NCBI GenBank assembly: GCA_035048495.1
Contig: CM068545.1
Span: 13,041,702-13,105,701, forward strand
DNA: 64,000 nt
Reading direction: 5' to 3'
Source: Euptelea pleiosperma
Lineage: Eukaryota; Streptophyta; Magnoliopsida; Ranunculales; Eupteleaceae
Of this stretch, positions 21,001 to 32,279 are shown piece after piece. Below the pieces are notes generated by a model. The model saw nothing but the letters and a program-made list of their open reading frames with translations. It was not told where the DNA came from and did not search any database. A program made the translations under genes and the position numbers. Within the stretch, counting starts at the first letter, position 1; every line of letters begins with the position of its first letter.

Positions 21001-23428
21001 ATTTGTTTGGATTATTGACATTCACTTTTATTCTACATAAATGTTGTGCTGCTCAACTAGATCTTTACTGGAGATTCTTATCCTTGAAAGATCTCATTCG
21101 ATTGTTGGACCAATTGCCTCTTGTAGACTAAATGTATTTCTAGAAATTGTTTTTATTGCTGTAGTTCATTTGTTGAAAACTCTTTTGGTGCGGGATCCCT
21201 CACCATCGGGAAGCAAAAATGACAGATGTTGTATATTGCTTTAAGCCTGTTTCTGTGGGCTTCCACCCAAATTGTCTTCTTGAATCTGGAAGCATGCTGC
21301 TCTTGCACCAGATCACTGCTATTGTTTTATTTTTGTTCATGGTGATTTGTTCCCCTCATTTACCATGTAGCCTATGTGTAATTACAACAGTTAAAAATCT
21401 TGTATAACTTATAAGATGGAAAATGACATTTGCCATTTCCTCCTCCAACTTCCAATTTTATTCGAATTTTTTTTTTATCCCTTTTGAAGTTTATCATTGG
21501 TTAAATGTGTGGAATAGGTAAAAAAATGATTAGAAAATTCAGAAATCAAGCAAGGAAGATGAGAAACTCCTTATATTTTCTTCCTCACATCTAGGATCAT
21601 TAGATAGGAATGAAAAAATGAAGAGAGAAACAAAGAATGTCATGCCATGTACATGGAAAAGTTTGAGGGTAAGCATGACCCTGTCCAGCATCATTTGGGG
21701 TGGGGGAAGGAATAGATTATCAATTTTTGGAATAAAGGACCTTTTGGACGAAGCATTAGCTTGCATTATGTTCTGTTTTTAATAGATGTAGGTGCATTGC
21801 TGCTTGTTCTATCCCAAGGGATATTGTATCGTGAGATATGGGGGTGCAATAGCAAGCCTTAATCTGGAAAGCAACAATGTTCAATACGTTATTCTCTGTG
21901 TTCTAACTGAGTAGTAATATAAGAAGTTATGATTAGTAGATGAAATTACTCATCACATAGACATGACTCCCTGAGGGATGAACTGTGGAGATTTCTTGAA
22001 AACAGTCATGGACTATGAAAATATGTTCTGGTTTTCAAATCGGAAGAAGTATAAACTGGGCTAATCCTTGTTTTACCATACCTTCTTCCATATGAAATGC
22101 AAATCAATCTCTTTGCTCTTTTGCACATAGGATTACCTGATTTGGAAGATTAGTTCGCCACAGTCTGGACGATTGTCTTCCTTCCACAAATGGATGAGAT
22201 GTTGGAGGATGTACTCCAATATCAGCAAATAATCATGAATCAACTAATATTACGGCAGGTTTCCGTCTAGTATATTTATTGATCCAAAGATGACGTAATA
22301 TTTTCAAAGAAAATTTGTCGCATGTCCATCTGTCTCCCTACCAATTGGGCATTTCTAGTCATAATTTTACATCATCATCATCATCATTATCATCATCACC
22401 TTCTTAAATCGTATGCAAGGGTTTGCAAATCTGAAAGAAAATCTTTAGAGGTGTTGAATCATATGTGTCATATCCACCTCGAGTTAATTCGTCTTTAGTT
22501 TGTTTGTTTGCTTGGTGTCATATGCACAAATCAGGCATCTAGCTACAGTAATCAGTTCCCTTATGCTGCGTCCACTCTCGTGAATTTGCACCTGTATTTC
22601 TTGCTTGGTGTTGTTCATCTGAGGGCTCTTTTGTTTTAAGAAGCAACGATTTCCAGAACCAAAATAAGCATCCACCCATTCATCAGGATTGTCCAAGTTA
22701 ACCTTTTTTTTTTTATAAGGTGAAATATTATTAAAGAGAAGAAAGATACAACTAGCACATACAAGTTAACCTATTGGATGTGCTAGGTAGCTACCCTGTT
22801 GGATTTGACTTTGCAGCCGGACCCGGACCTGTGTTTGTCAACCATACTTTTTAACCTCATTAAATGTTTTTCTTAAACTAATAAAACTGTCTTATTGTCG
22901 ACCCTATTGGATTGGATGGCACAGATGAATGTTTGTCACCCATACTTTTTAAGCTCATACTTGCTCTTTATATGCTTTTTCAAACCATAAAACTGTTCTC
23001 TAAAATTCATTGAACGGTCAAAAACCAAAAGAAAAAAAATTCAGTAATGCCAACCAGGAACTTCTCAAATACATCTTCATTCCCTTTTTTATCTTTTACT
23101 TCTGTAAATAAGTTGTTTATCTTGTGTTCCTTGTTGGTTCAATAAACACTAAGCACTGGTTATGTGCATGTGCCTTCAAATATGCATTGTAGTTTTGGTT
23201 CTCATGTTCTGCGAAATTCAATTTATGGTTGGATGCATCTTCCTGCTTTCCAGAATAACCTGCGACAATGAAGAAGAGCGGGCGAGTCGTAAAGTGTACA
23301 GGGGTTGCTCTCGTTCTCCAACATGCAGTGGGTGCACTTCCTGTGTATGCTTTGGGTGCGACATCTGCCGATTCTCAGACTGCAGCTGCCAGACCTGCAT
23401 TGACTTCACACAAAATGCAGAAACTTAG
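18055..23428 (+). CDS. ULT1: ULTRAPETALA (SAND-domain) transcriptional regulator, 235 aa, 3 exons
   Basis: Exons are 18055-18262, 20389-20713 and 23254-23428 (TAG); introns have GT-AG ends and the joined frame is 235 codons, close to the Arabidopsis ULT proteins. Recognised blocks are GGDYIEVTCGCTSHRYGDA (27-45) and CECTPGC (61-67) in exon 1, LTPAAFEKHSGRETARKWK in exon 2 (the SAND-type part), CHRDEF and KCADLPYDK, and a Cys-rich C-terminus in exon 3 with GCTSCVCFGC and CSCQTC (B-box-like zinc-binding pattern). In Arabidopsis, ULT1 is a nuclear trithorax-group factor that limits shoot and floral meristem size and opposes Polycomb repression of homeotic genes; a similar role here is inference. 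The first exon codon spans the splice as G|AT. The assignment to ULT1 rather than ULT2 is not resolved. Both introns are over 2 kb and carry repeats. Confidence 0.93.
19189..19652. mobile_element. Solo LTR in intron 1 of the ULTRAPETALA gene
   Basis: The unit starts TGTTGAAAATCGACC and ends CGTAACACAACA, the TG...CA ends of a plant LTR. It contains the ACGTGGTTCGG...CCTCCACGGG phrase and a G/C-rich block (GGGGGCTCCGCCCCC near 19524) common in plant LTRs. The flanking 5-mers GGTTT (19184-19188) and GATTT (19653-19657) match in 4 of 5 positions. No second LTR or internal region is present, so recombination between LTRs probably removed them. Confidence 0.7.
20714..23253 (+). other. Intron 2 of the ULTRAPETALA gene
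   Basis: A CAT microsatellite lies at about 22370-22400 and a T-run followed by ATAAGGTGAAATATTATTAAAG at about 22706-22737, which looks like the 3' tail of a LINE in reverse orientation. No other gene was recognised on either strand. Confidence 0.5.
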
Positions 23429-25441
23429 TCCCCCAACCACACCCATTAAACAAGGTATTTACTTGTTTCTTTTTTTTGGTGGGTAGTTCCCATTTTTGTG
23501 CCTTTTTAGGCCCCCACCCCTACTACAGAAAGCGATAAGCATTTTCTTTCCAATGTCAACTTGAATTCCCAGTCTCTGAGTACAGTTTTAAGTTGTTCTC
23601 GATGACTGGATCTGAACTAGAAATTCAGTAACCATATCTCCATTCAAAATTAATCTTCGGCATTATATTGTATTCCCTGTTTCTCTAGACCCATGAGCAG
23701 CAGATCACACAAGCAATGTATAGAGCCTGAGAGTCTTGAAATGTTTCGAAGAATACATATCCTCAAGAGCTTTGCTATACCGGTCATGTCGTCGATTAAA
23801 TTAAAAAAAATTTGAAATCACTTGCATCTAAAGAATCTAGGAGCCAAATGCTCTGGACCTAAGGACTACTCTTTAACATTTTCCTTACCCCAAAGAAGAA
23901 GACGGGGCTTTTCTTGATAATTAAGTGCCTGTTTGGATGAGCACAAGAGAAGTTAGTGCAAGATGTGAAATAGCAAAAAATTGTTGCTGAAGAAAAGAAA
24001 AACAAGATCAGTTTTGTTCCAATTTGTTTCCACTATGGTTTTGAGGCTGTTTTCTGGACAGATACCCAAGATGCAGTTGGCACCAACCCCGCTTTCAGGT
24101 ATCCGGTGATGTCGATGTGCTTTGAGATCTAACACCTTATGTCAACAACCTTGTGGATGGTGGTTAGATCATAGTTGAATTGAGATAGAACACTCATCTA
24201 ACTCCAACGATATTGACGACAAACAGATCATCTTAGTAACGTTGCACGCGTGACTTGAGAGGTTGGAAAGGGATGGGAGGGAACCACCATTCAACAATTT
24301 TCACTTGGGAGACTCTCTACTTGAAAATCAACTTGATCAAATAGTCTTACCAACCCAACCCTTAGATTTTCATGACAACTTTTTGCATTTTCTTTTTATT
24401 GTTCGACTTTGTTTGTCAAGAATATTTTACAAGGTCGGTATTTTTAACCTTGGAGATCTCAGGAAAACTTTGCTGAGCCTACGACCCACCCTTCTGTAGG
24501 GCGCACGTACCCCTAAACCTGCTCCAACACATGTTGAAAAAGTGTCAAAGTCGAGTTCTTAAGCTGGGTTATGGCAGGTTTAAGGGTGCATGCAATGCAA
24601 ATGGGATGTTCGTAGAAGCTCGAAATAGCGTCTAGATGATGAAGGAGATGATGCAGGAGATGATGAAGGTACAACTAACAGATTTTCCTGAATCTATTGG
24701 GAAGATGAATCCAAAGATGTAATTTGATTCCAAGGTTAGTGTCCAAAATTTTCTTGAAATGAAGCAGAAAAATACAATGACTACAAAACTAAAGGAACTA
24801 GTCCTTATAATGTGGAAACAATTATTTTTATTATCAAACAAAACTAAGGGCCCATTTGGATTGCCAACTTCTAAAATATTTTATTTTGAAAATGACTTTT
24901 AGAGAAAGATACTTTTTTGAAAACACATTTTTTTTATTATAAAAAGGCTGTATGGCTCATCATTAATGCAAAATGTCTTTTATCTTCTCTTAGTTTTCCC
25001 CACCACTATCATTCATGTTGGAACATGGTTAAAAATTTAGTTCTGTCTTGTTTCATCTTTGCTGAGACGTCTCGTTCCGTTACTATACCAAGACGATACA
25101 TATGAGAATTTATTGTCTCGTGCTAAACGCCAAATTTAGGTACTAAAATTAGTTTATAAGCTTATTTTCATAGGATATATATGTTTTTGTAATAGATATA
25201 AATGCTGAAAAACAAACATACAGCCTAATTAAATATTAAAAAATAGTTTAATCTTATTGCGACATATACTGTTTTTTCTATTGTCTTGTTCGGTCTCGTT
25301 TTATGTTGGGTCGAGATATTTCGTTCTATCAACTCACCGAGACAATGAAATGGAACGATACTTTAAACCTTGGGTGGAAGTATGGTTTCTTTGTTTGTTA
25401 TGTTCATTGAGTTTCCAAAGATTCCAAATAATCTTTGAGTT
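23429..25441. other. Intergenic
   Basis: The first part is the 3' flank of the ULTRAPETALA gene. The rest is AT-rich with no open frame carrying a recognisable domain. No RNA gene was found. Confidence 0.5.
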
Positions 25442-25795
25442 GGGCTCCGTTGACAGATAAAATGATAGGGACACAATATAAGCCACGTGACACATTGTTA
25501 CAGGACTCTGACAGTATGGATGTTTGTCCTATCACATGGTGGACCTACAAACCAAAAATCAGTCTGATTAGTGATTTATAGGCTTTGGATTGGACATATT
25601 TTCATGGGCTGATCTCAACTGTGGGAATTTGAGCAGTATTTGAGGTACAAAGATGCAACACTTATAAATCACTAATCATGCCGATTTTTGGTTTATAAGT
25701 CCACCATGGGATAGGACAAACATCCGTACGGTCAGTCCTGTAACAGTGTGCCACCTGGTTTATATTGTGTCCCTTTTATTTTAGACCTGTTATTT
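25442..25795. mobile_element. MITE, CAGCCTGATTAG family, second well-kept copy
   Basis: It follows the 15349-15735 element almost phrase by phrase: GGGCTCCGTTGACAG, AGGGACACAATATAAGCC, GTGGACCTACAAACC, AATCAGTCTGATTAGTG, and the mirrored right half to CCCTTTTATTTTAGACC. The right terminus is shortened and lacks the GGAGCCC end, so no duplication can be defined. Confidence 0.75.
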
Positions 25796-26429
25796 TGAAA
25801 AAAGTCTTTTTGGGACCACTACCTAACCTGGGGCCAGTGGTGACCCACCTACAACAGTATTTATTTTATTTAAGTGCACACACCAATAATAATTGTTTAA
25901 TTAACAAGTGGGTGATGTAACAGAAGTAGGTAAGATGTAGGTGATGCACCAATAACGTGTAGTGTGTTACATGGGAAATGGGTGTCGAGAATCCTATATC
26001 ATGTAAGTCTTATGGCCACCTACGCTTCAGCCTAAGTTTGAATTGTGTTCCCCTTGTGAACCTAAATAAACTTGAATCACAAAAAGTGTGACATATATAC
26101 TCCACCCCCCCATTGCAGGGACATGTCATGTTCTGCAAAAATGCCCAATAATTTGATATATATAGACTCCTCCTCGCGCTTTTTTGATTGGTAGATGAAT
26201 ATACTCTATCAGGTTCAATTAAAGGGAAGTTTTTAATGGTGCACACAAGGTTAAGGTCATAATGGAAGTGGTATTACAGATCAAACGGTTAGGCTTTGTT
26301 TGGGAATGCTTCTGCAGAAGCACTGCGAAAAAAGCACTGTGAAGGAACATGAAGAGGAAGATGATCAACCATACACCACTATTTTTACAAATAAAACAGA
26401 TGTAATTGTAATCTTATGCCAATTTATCA
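25796..26429. other. Intergenic
   Basis: No gene was recognised. A (GAAGCACTG) pair near 26310-26340 is a short local repeat. Confidence 0.4.
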
Positions 26430-27720
26430 AATTATCCACAATTCAAGTTTTGTCGAGAGTGGTCTTCCGAAGAAGAAGAAAAATGCTCCCTTAGATGGAA
26501 CCTGATTACCCTGTATGAAACATGACGGAAAACCAGAGTTGTTTGACCCACTAAATTTCATGAGCTGAAGCAAAAGAACAAACCATGAATATGCCTCAAG
26601 ACTCCCACTTCCAAATGCGCCTATCCTCCATTTTATCCAATATCGAAACTTCCTGAAGACTAGCAAAAAGTCTAGCCAAGCTATCCAACTCCAAATCATT
26701 CAAATGGGTCCACACCACTCGGCCACTTACTCTCTCAAAACAACTGGAGGCCATAACCCTCTTTGTGGTCGCTATAAAATATAAATCCGCAAAGGTTGAT
26801 TGAAGATTTGAAATGTTGGCCCCATTTGCCTATAGCGAAACCTTTAATCGTGTCACTTCCTACAGTCTTTGAATAAACTTGCTAAAGGCTTCCACTACTA
26901 TAATGAATAGACAAGAAATAATGGACGCCCCATGTCTAACGCCTTTTGAACTATGGAAAAAATAAGTTGGAGAACCACCAACTAGCACCAAGAATGAAGC
27001 CTACAAAATTTGAGTATAAATCTTCCTTTCACTCCAAATCCCATTCTACTGAGCATATAGTATGAAAATTGCAAATTAATGTGGTCGCAAACCTTCTCCA
27101 TGTCAAATTTGTAAATAACACCAGGATTGCCACTGTTGATTCTTGAATCGATATACTTATTGGCTATTAATGCACCTAAACCCTAAACAAAAGCACTTTG
27201 AAATGAAGAAATAATTGAATTAAGAATACCTCTAAATTTGAAAGCAATAGTCAATGATATAATTTTTTTTTGATAAGTCAAAGATATATAAATATAAAAG
27301 AGATTGAGAAGGTCTCGGGAATACAAAGAGAACAACCCCAACTAGGGCAAACACAAGGACAGCAGACGACACTAACTGCTCACCAAAGCGTCAACGCTGA
27401 ACACCACGTCAGTAAAAAAATGCCTCCCCACTAAGCTCATTAGCTTTTAACTCCCCCGCTCCCCTTTTTTTTAGGAATTAATGCAATAAATGTGGCATTA
27501 GAGCTTCTCTCCAAGAAAGCTTTATCGTGGAACTGCTCCATAACCTTTATAAAATCATCCTGGATAATCTCCCGCTGCCTTTCATAGATAGAAGAAGAAG
27601 AGAAGAGAGGAACTTGATTCTTACCAGTTCTTAAATAGGAAGGACTCACATAAGCCTTATAGCTTCTTAGATGGAATCACACCACCTAGAGAAGCATTAC
27701 ACCACTCTAATAACATAGCT
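26430..27720 (-). pseudogene. Degenerate L1-type LINE reverse transcriptase
   Basis: Reading the minus strand, 27649-27440 gives FIKVMEQFHDKAF and NATFIALIPKKKG, the usual entry to plant L1 reverse transcriptase. After an interruption at about 27255-27430 the frame resumes near 27200 with IANKYIDSRI, GNPGVIYKFDMEKV and YYMLSRMGFGVK, then breaks up in stops. The interruption begins with T8GATAAGT-like sequence and may be the tail of another LINE. It is non-functional. Confidence 0.65.
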
Positions 27721-28429
27721 GTTAAAAAAAATCTCTTGATTTGCATTAATATCTCTTCTAAAGTATGCTAAGTGTTTTAAAAATATTGGCTTGAGGCACG
27801 TGGGGATTACGCCTTGTGCCTCAAGACAAGGCACGGGATCCTAGCCTAAAGGATTAGGCCTTTACTTGTTTATAAGAAGCTTATGCCTCACTCAGTTGAG
27901 GCTTAAGCCTTGAGGCTCAAAGCGTGAGACACATTAGAGACTTAAGCCTAACTATGTAGGCACATACATCACTAAACATATAAAATAATGCTTTTTTGCA
28001 TACCTTATCTTTCTTTCCCAAAATATCCCACCCATTTATCTTCTATGCTAAAAATAATTTAAATCATCTTCCTCTTCTTATTTATACTTAGTTAATATGA
28101 CACATGGTTTGGGCAATTTCAGCTGGATGTAATAGAGAAACCAAAAACTGATATAGCAAAAGACTCGTAGAAACTTGAGTTTTGTGTGAAAAGGATAAAG
28201 ATTCTTGAGATTGAAATCTACGGATTTTTAAATAAATCAACTTGTCATGATCACCAACGTCATTATGTTTGTTAAAACTATTCCTCGTTTACTGATTGGA
28301 TCGACCAATTGAGGGACAAGTTATACATTACTGAATTGAAGTTAATAAATATACAATCTATATAACAAAACAGGGAAGTTGTCTCCCCACTTATACTCCC
28401 TCTTATCTGTTTCAACAAAGAAGGGCCAA

Positions 28430-28532
28430 GATCTTATCCCCCAAATGGACGATAGATCTCAGCCACTCGCACCTGATTTTGACAAATGCTTTGTCGGGGA
28501 GTGCCGAGGGCACGTGCCACACACTAGCATGA
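28430..28532. repeat. Dispersed repeat, copy 1 (second at 49118-49222)
   Basis: Both copies share GCCAAGATCTTATC, CAAATGGACGAT, CACTCGCACC/CACTCACACC and GTGCCGAGGGCAC followed by CACACTAG/TACACTAG. The terminal GTGCCGAGGGCAC is itself palindromic. Identity by eye is roughly four bases in five or better. Confidence 0.65.
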
Positions 28533-28679
28533 TATAAGAACAAGTAATAAAGTCATTCAAATGATAAAAGGAGAATTTTGCTTCATAGACATCTTATAAT
28601 AATTAACCAATGTTTTACAAATCCCGCCTCAAGATGGTCCTTATGGTATATCTTAAAAAAAAGAACTCCTAACTTCTTT

Positions 28680-28681
<2 letters not shown>

Positions 28682-28713
<32 letters not shown>

Positions 28714-29330
28714 ATAATTGAACTGCTTTATTAAAAGGGACGAGGCTAAGGAAGCTTACCAAGCGATCAAAAGAAAAGAAATACAAAAACAGATGAGAGT
28801 GATCAACAGAAGGAAAAGAACAACCCAACAACAAAATCGAAACACCCGAACACCCACCCCTAATCGTGCCCCCTACAAGCTAACTTGAACCATTTGAACA
28901 CCATGTCCTCGAAAAAGATCCCCTTCCCTTTCTCATACAATTTAACCCATATATACACTAGAGCTTTAATTTTCATAACCAGATGTTCCATATGAAGACT
29001 CTTGCCCTCATATACTCTATTGTTTTGCTCCCTCCACAATCTCCAAATAATCACCAAAGGAGTCAAAACCCACATCCTTTTTTCAAGTGGGGTTAGAGAT
29101 TTACATCCCCAAGCAAAGAAGAGCTCTTTCACAGTTTTTGGGATTACCCATGATACTCTGAACTCTCTAAGCAAGCTAGTCCATATAAGCCATGCACACC
29201 TACACTGTAAGAACAAATGGTCTATAGACTCTCCACTACACAAACAAAGTGGACAATGAACCATAACCCTAACCCCTCTCCTCCAAAGGATGTCCATAGT
29301 CTGAAGCCGACCCTGCACTGCACACCATAC
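28682..29330 (-). mobile_element. 5'-truncated L1-type LINE, zinc-binding C-terminal part
   Basis: A run of about 30 T residues at 28682-28712 is the poly-A tail of a minus-strand insertion. Upstream, 29318-28860 encodes 152 residues with RLQTMDILWRRG, CPLCLC, SIDHLFLQCR and the tryptophan-rich IIWRLWREQNNRVYEG, the pattern of the zinc-binding domain that follows plant LINE reverse transcriptase. The rest of the element is missing, as is usual for LINE insertions. The short frame is still open, suggesting a moderately recent insertion. Confidence 0.8.
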
Positions 29331-29399
29331 TATCTCTAGGCTTATGCCTCACCTCATAAAGGTAAAACGCCTCATGCTCAAGCTTTTTAAAACATGGAT

Positions 29400-31400
29400 A
29401 GTGCTTTCTACCATAAGCCTCTCTTTGATACCCATTACAGAAATAATCAATTCCTGAATCTTCATAATATTCTCTTTCTAGTTGTCCAAAAGATTTTAAT
29501 TCTATGACCTTGTTTGTCGCATCAATTCTCTGCTAAAGTACCTTCCTAGTACTGTGTACCATAAGCCTTTGTTTTAGACCCTGTACAAAATATATCAATT
29601 CCTAAATCTTCTTAATATTCCCTTTTTTGTTGTTCCTTCACTGCAAAAAGAAGCCCTCACATAGACCAAGCATATCAATTACGTCGCTTGGCTTTAGTTT
29701 GAGAAGCGTTCTTTACTATCATTTTGAATGTCCTCAAAGATAACTGCTTCTTGACCTTCATCATTGTCCTTACTGTATGACCCAACTGGCTTGACTATTC
29801 AATGCTTAGTGGAACATATCCACTTGGTATTTCCCTGGTTATTAAGCAAATGCTTGATGTCCATGGGGTTGGACTACGGTGGTCGACGGATTTGCTACAT
29901 CAGGTCAACCATAACCGCTGCATCTTCTAACATATCTTTAGTTACATCCACGTCAAGTGATGTAGATTTAATTTCGCAATTGTTGAATGCTTAAACATCC
30001 TTCTCCAATGCTTCAACTAATCAACGTCCGTGAAGGGTTTATCGACTGAAAGACAAGGGGTGGCGAAGGAGTGACTTGCCTTGACCACCTTGAGGTCAGC
30101 GATGGCATTGAATCTTAGCTGGGAGAGCCGATGGTGAACTGAAAGGAGAGGAACCAATGTAAAGATGCTCAGTAGATAAGTATCTAATTAATTGAAGCCT
30201 GGGGTGAGTTGAAAGCCAAGCCCGAGGCGATGACCGGATGAGAATAAGCTGAAAGCCTGATGGGTGGGTAGGAATAATAGATGGGGTTGAAGCTTTAATG
30301 AGCCAGTTCTTTCAAGAATATCAACTTCCAGCGATGAAGTTTTTGGTTGAAGCAGCATCATCAATAGTAAGATTTCAAGTTTCTGATAAACCCCATGTAT
30401 AATTGTCGAATTTTGGAGTGGTGTTAGGTGGATGGTTGAAAACACAGGTGTTTCTAGTTGCGGTAGAACTAAATTTGTCCAAAATGAGGAAATACACTTC
30501 TTTCATGCGTCAAATCGAACCATTTGAGCCACTCGAGAAATAGGAAAATTTTCAGCCAAGCCTTTTTATTAGCACGATATATGCACTCAAGATTCTTGTG
30601 CTTAACATGTTTTAAACAGCGCGGGTTTAACAGCTTGCCAATCACGCACAACGACAACCCCTTGGAAACCATAGCCATTGCAGCATGCAACAATGGTGAT
30701 ACATTCCTTGCTTGCTTTCCTACCCCAATGAATTGTCTGCCTGTAGGAACAAACATTCGACTTAGGTTAGAAACAATAAATAGCAATTAGAAACAGGCAA
30801 ACACCTGCATTCAGAAAAAATTATTTCACTCTCATCTGCGTTATAAACGTCTTCCCATTTGTACTGATCTAACACTTCACATTTACAAGGAAGCTCTATC
30901 TCAAGTTGCACCATGTAAACTTATCCACTTTCCCCGTGCCTTCTAAATTACTACATCCCATGACAGTTTGTTGAAGCAATCATCCCATATCCATTAGCAA
31001 CCTCAAAACTCAGCATCCAGGTTAAGCTTACACAAGAAACCATTTCCTTTCCCTTTTGCCAATTCTTTATCTAGGTCAAAATAATTGTCATATGAAATAA
31101 ACCTAGTAAAGAGCTTCCTGATCCATTGTTGGATATGTTACCCCTTTTGTAATGTTGGTGTAGTGGTTGGATGAGGTGTGACTTGGTCCAAAAACTCTTC
31201 TGGCCTCGTAAGAGTAATAGATATTGTACCTTCAGACACCTTAACATTGTACAAATCGCCAAGCCATTTTAAGAAGCTCAGAAATTCAATGGGGTTTAGT
31301 TTGTCTGCCTTCTTGCATAAGGCAATTCTAATCATATTTTGCATGGTTGAAGATGACTATTATAGTGTTGATCATTAGTTTCTATAGCTCTGTTATATGC
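29400..31400 (-). pseudogene. Unassigned, decayed coding-like locus
   Basis: Several minus-strand segments look exon-like but do not join into one frame. 31344-31190 reads IRIALCKKADKLNP, LSFLKWLGDLYNVKV and ISITLTRPEEFLDQ. About 30920-30815 reads LEIELPCKCEVLDQYKWEDV. 30747-30600, after a TACAG acceptor-like site, reads QFIGVGKQARNVSPLL and HAAMAMVSKGLSL. Stops and frame changes lie between and downstream. I do not recognise the family. It could be a broken host gene or a diverged transposon gene; composition and splice-like borders slightly favour a gene. Confidence 0.3.
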
Positions 31401-31705
31401 AAAAGAAGTCAAGGAAGTGCAAGACCTAAGTTAGGAAATAGAAATATATCACTGAGGATGCAAAAACACATAACTGGAATCACTGTAATTGATTCAAAAC
31501 TCGAGGAAAAACTTTAGCAAATCCAAGTTAATGATCGTACCTGGAGACAAGAGATCAATGTCATACTAATCCGATTGAGAATCATGTTTTGGGTAGACGA
31601 TTAATTACTCTCTTTAGAAAAGAAAAAACAGCACACTATATTATCCAACACAGTAAAAACCCCTCAAGTTTCTACACAATCTCAACCATGTGTAGTTTTC
31701 GTAAT

Positions 31706-31947
31706 TGTTGGTTGTCTTTATTTTCCCTGTTTCATTGTAACTTGGGAACCATGGGTATTTTTGGTATTTTTTTTCTTTCACCTCATTAATATGAATATGT
31801 GGGAAATTGTGCCCTACGTAATACACGATTTTCCCTTCTCCATTCTTCTCCTCTTCTCTCATCTTTCTTTTCTCTTCTCTTCTCTCCTAATCTTTTCTCC
31901 ACTTTACTGATTTAATTTAAACTCGAGGTATGTGAAGTTTATCAACA
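31706..31947 (+). repeat. 5' LTR of the old copia element
   Basis: 242 bp, TG...CA ends, pyrimidine-rich 3' half (TTCTCTTCTCTTCTCTCC), partner of 36741-36980. Confidence 0.85.
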
Positions 31948-31959
31948 TGGTATCAGAGC
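31948..31959 (+). promoter_or_regulatory. Primer-binding site (initiator Met tRNA)
   Basis: TGGTATCAGAGC lies immediately next to the LTR end, as in most plant copia elements. It would prime minus-strand DNA synthesis. Confidence 0.85.
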
Positions 31960-32279
31960 AGGTACCTAGGGTGTTGTGTTTTCAACTCTAGGGCTGCCAC
32001 ATGGTTGGTTCTTACGCCTAGCAAAAATCGCAAAGTTTTTTCTGGTGTTGGGTTTATTTCCCTTTGTACTGTTCATCACATTGCTTATTGTACTGCTCAC
32101 AAAGTACTATTCATCGCACCGTTCATGGAGTACTGTTCATCGTTATTATTCATGAGTGCTATTCACAGTTATTGTGCAAAGTACTGTTCACCGTTACTGT
32201 TCACGATATTACTATTCATAGGGCATGTCGCAAGTTGTTTTTGGGACCTCTATTGCAAACCATAAGTTGAAATATGTCC

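Larger units (their letters stand above)
27766..29398. repeat. GCCTCA-rich foldback repeat with a LINE inside
   Basis: The left edge TGTTTTAAAAATATTGGC followed by TTGAGGC and the right edge CTCAAGCTTTTTAAAACA face each other. Between 27785 and 27960 the words GCCTTGTGCCTCAAG, AGGCTTAAGCCTTGAGGC recur in both orientations. The LINE fragment at 28682-29330 and other DNA separate the two arms. Boundaries are tentative. Confidence 0.4.

Noticed and set aside
22370..22400. Run of CAT repeats that might suggest a CRISPR-like array
   Set aside because: Plain trinucleotide microsatellite without spacers, in a plant intron.
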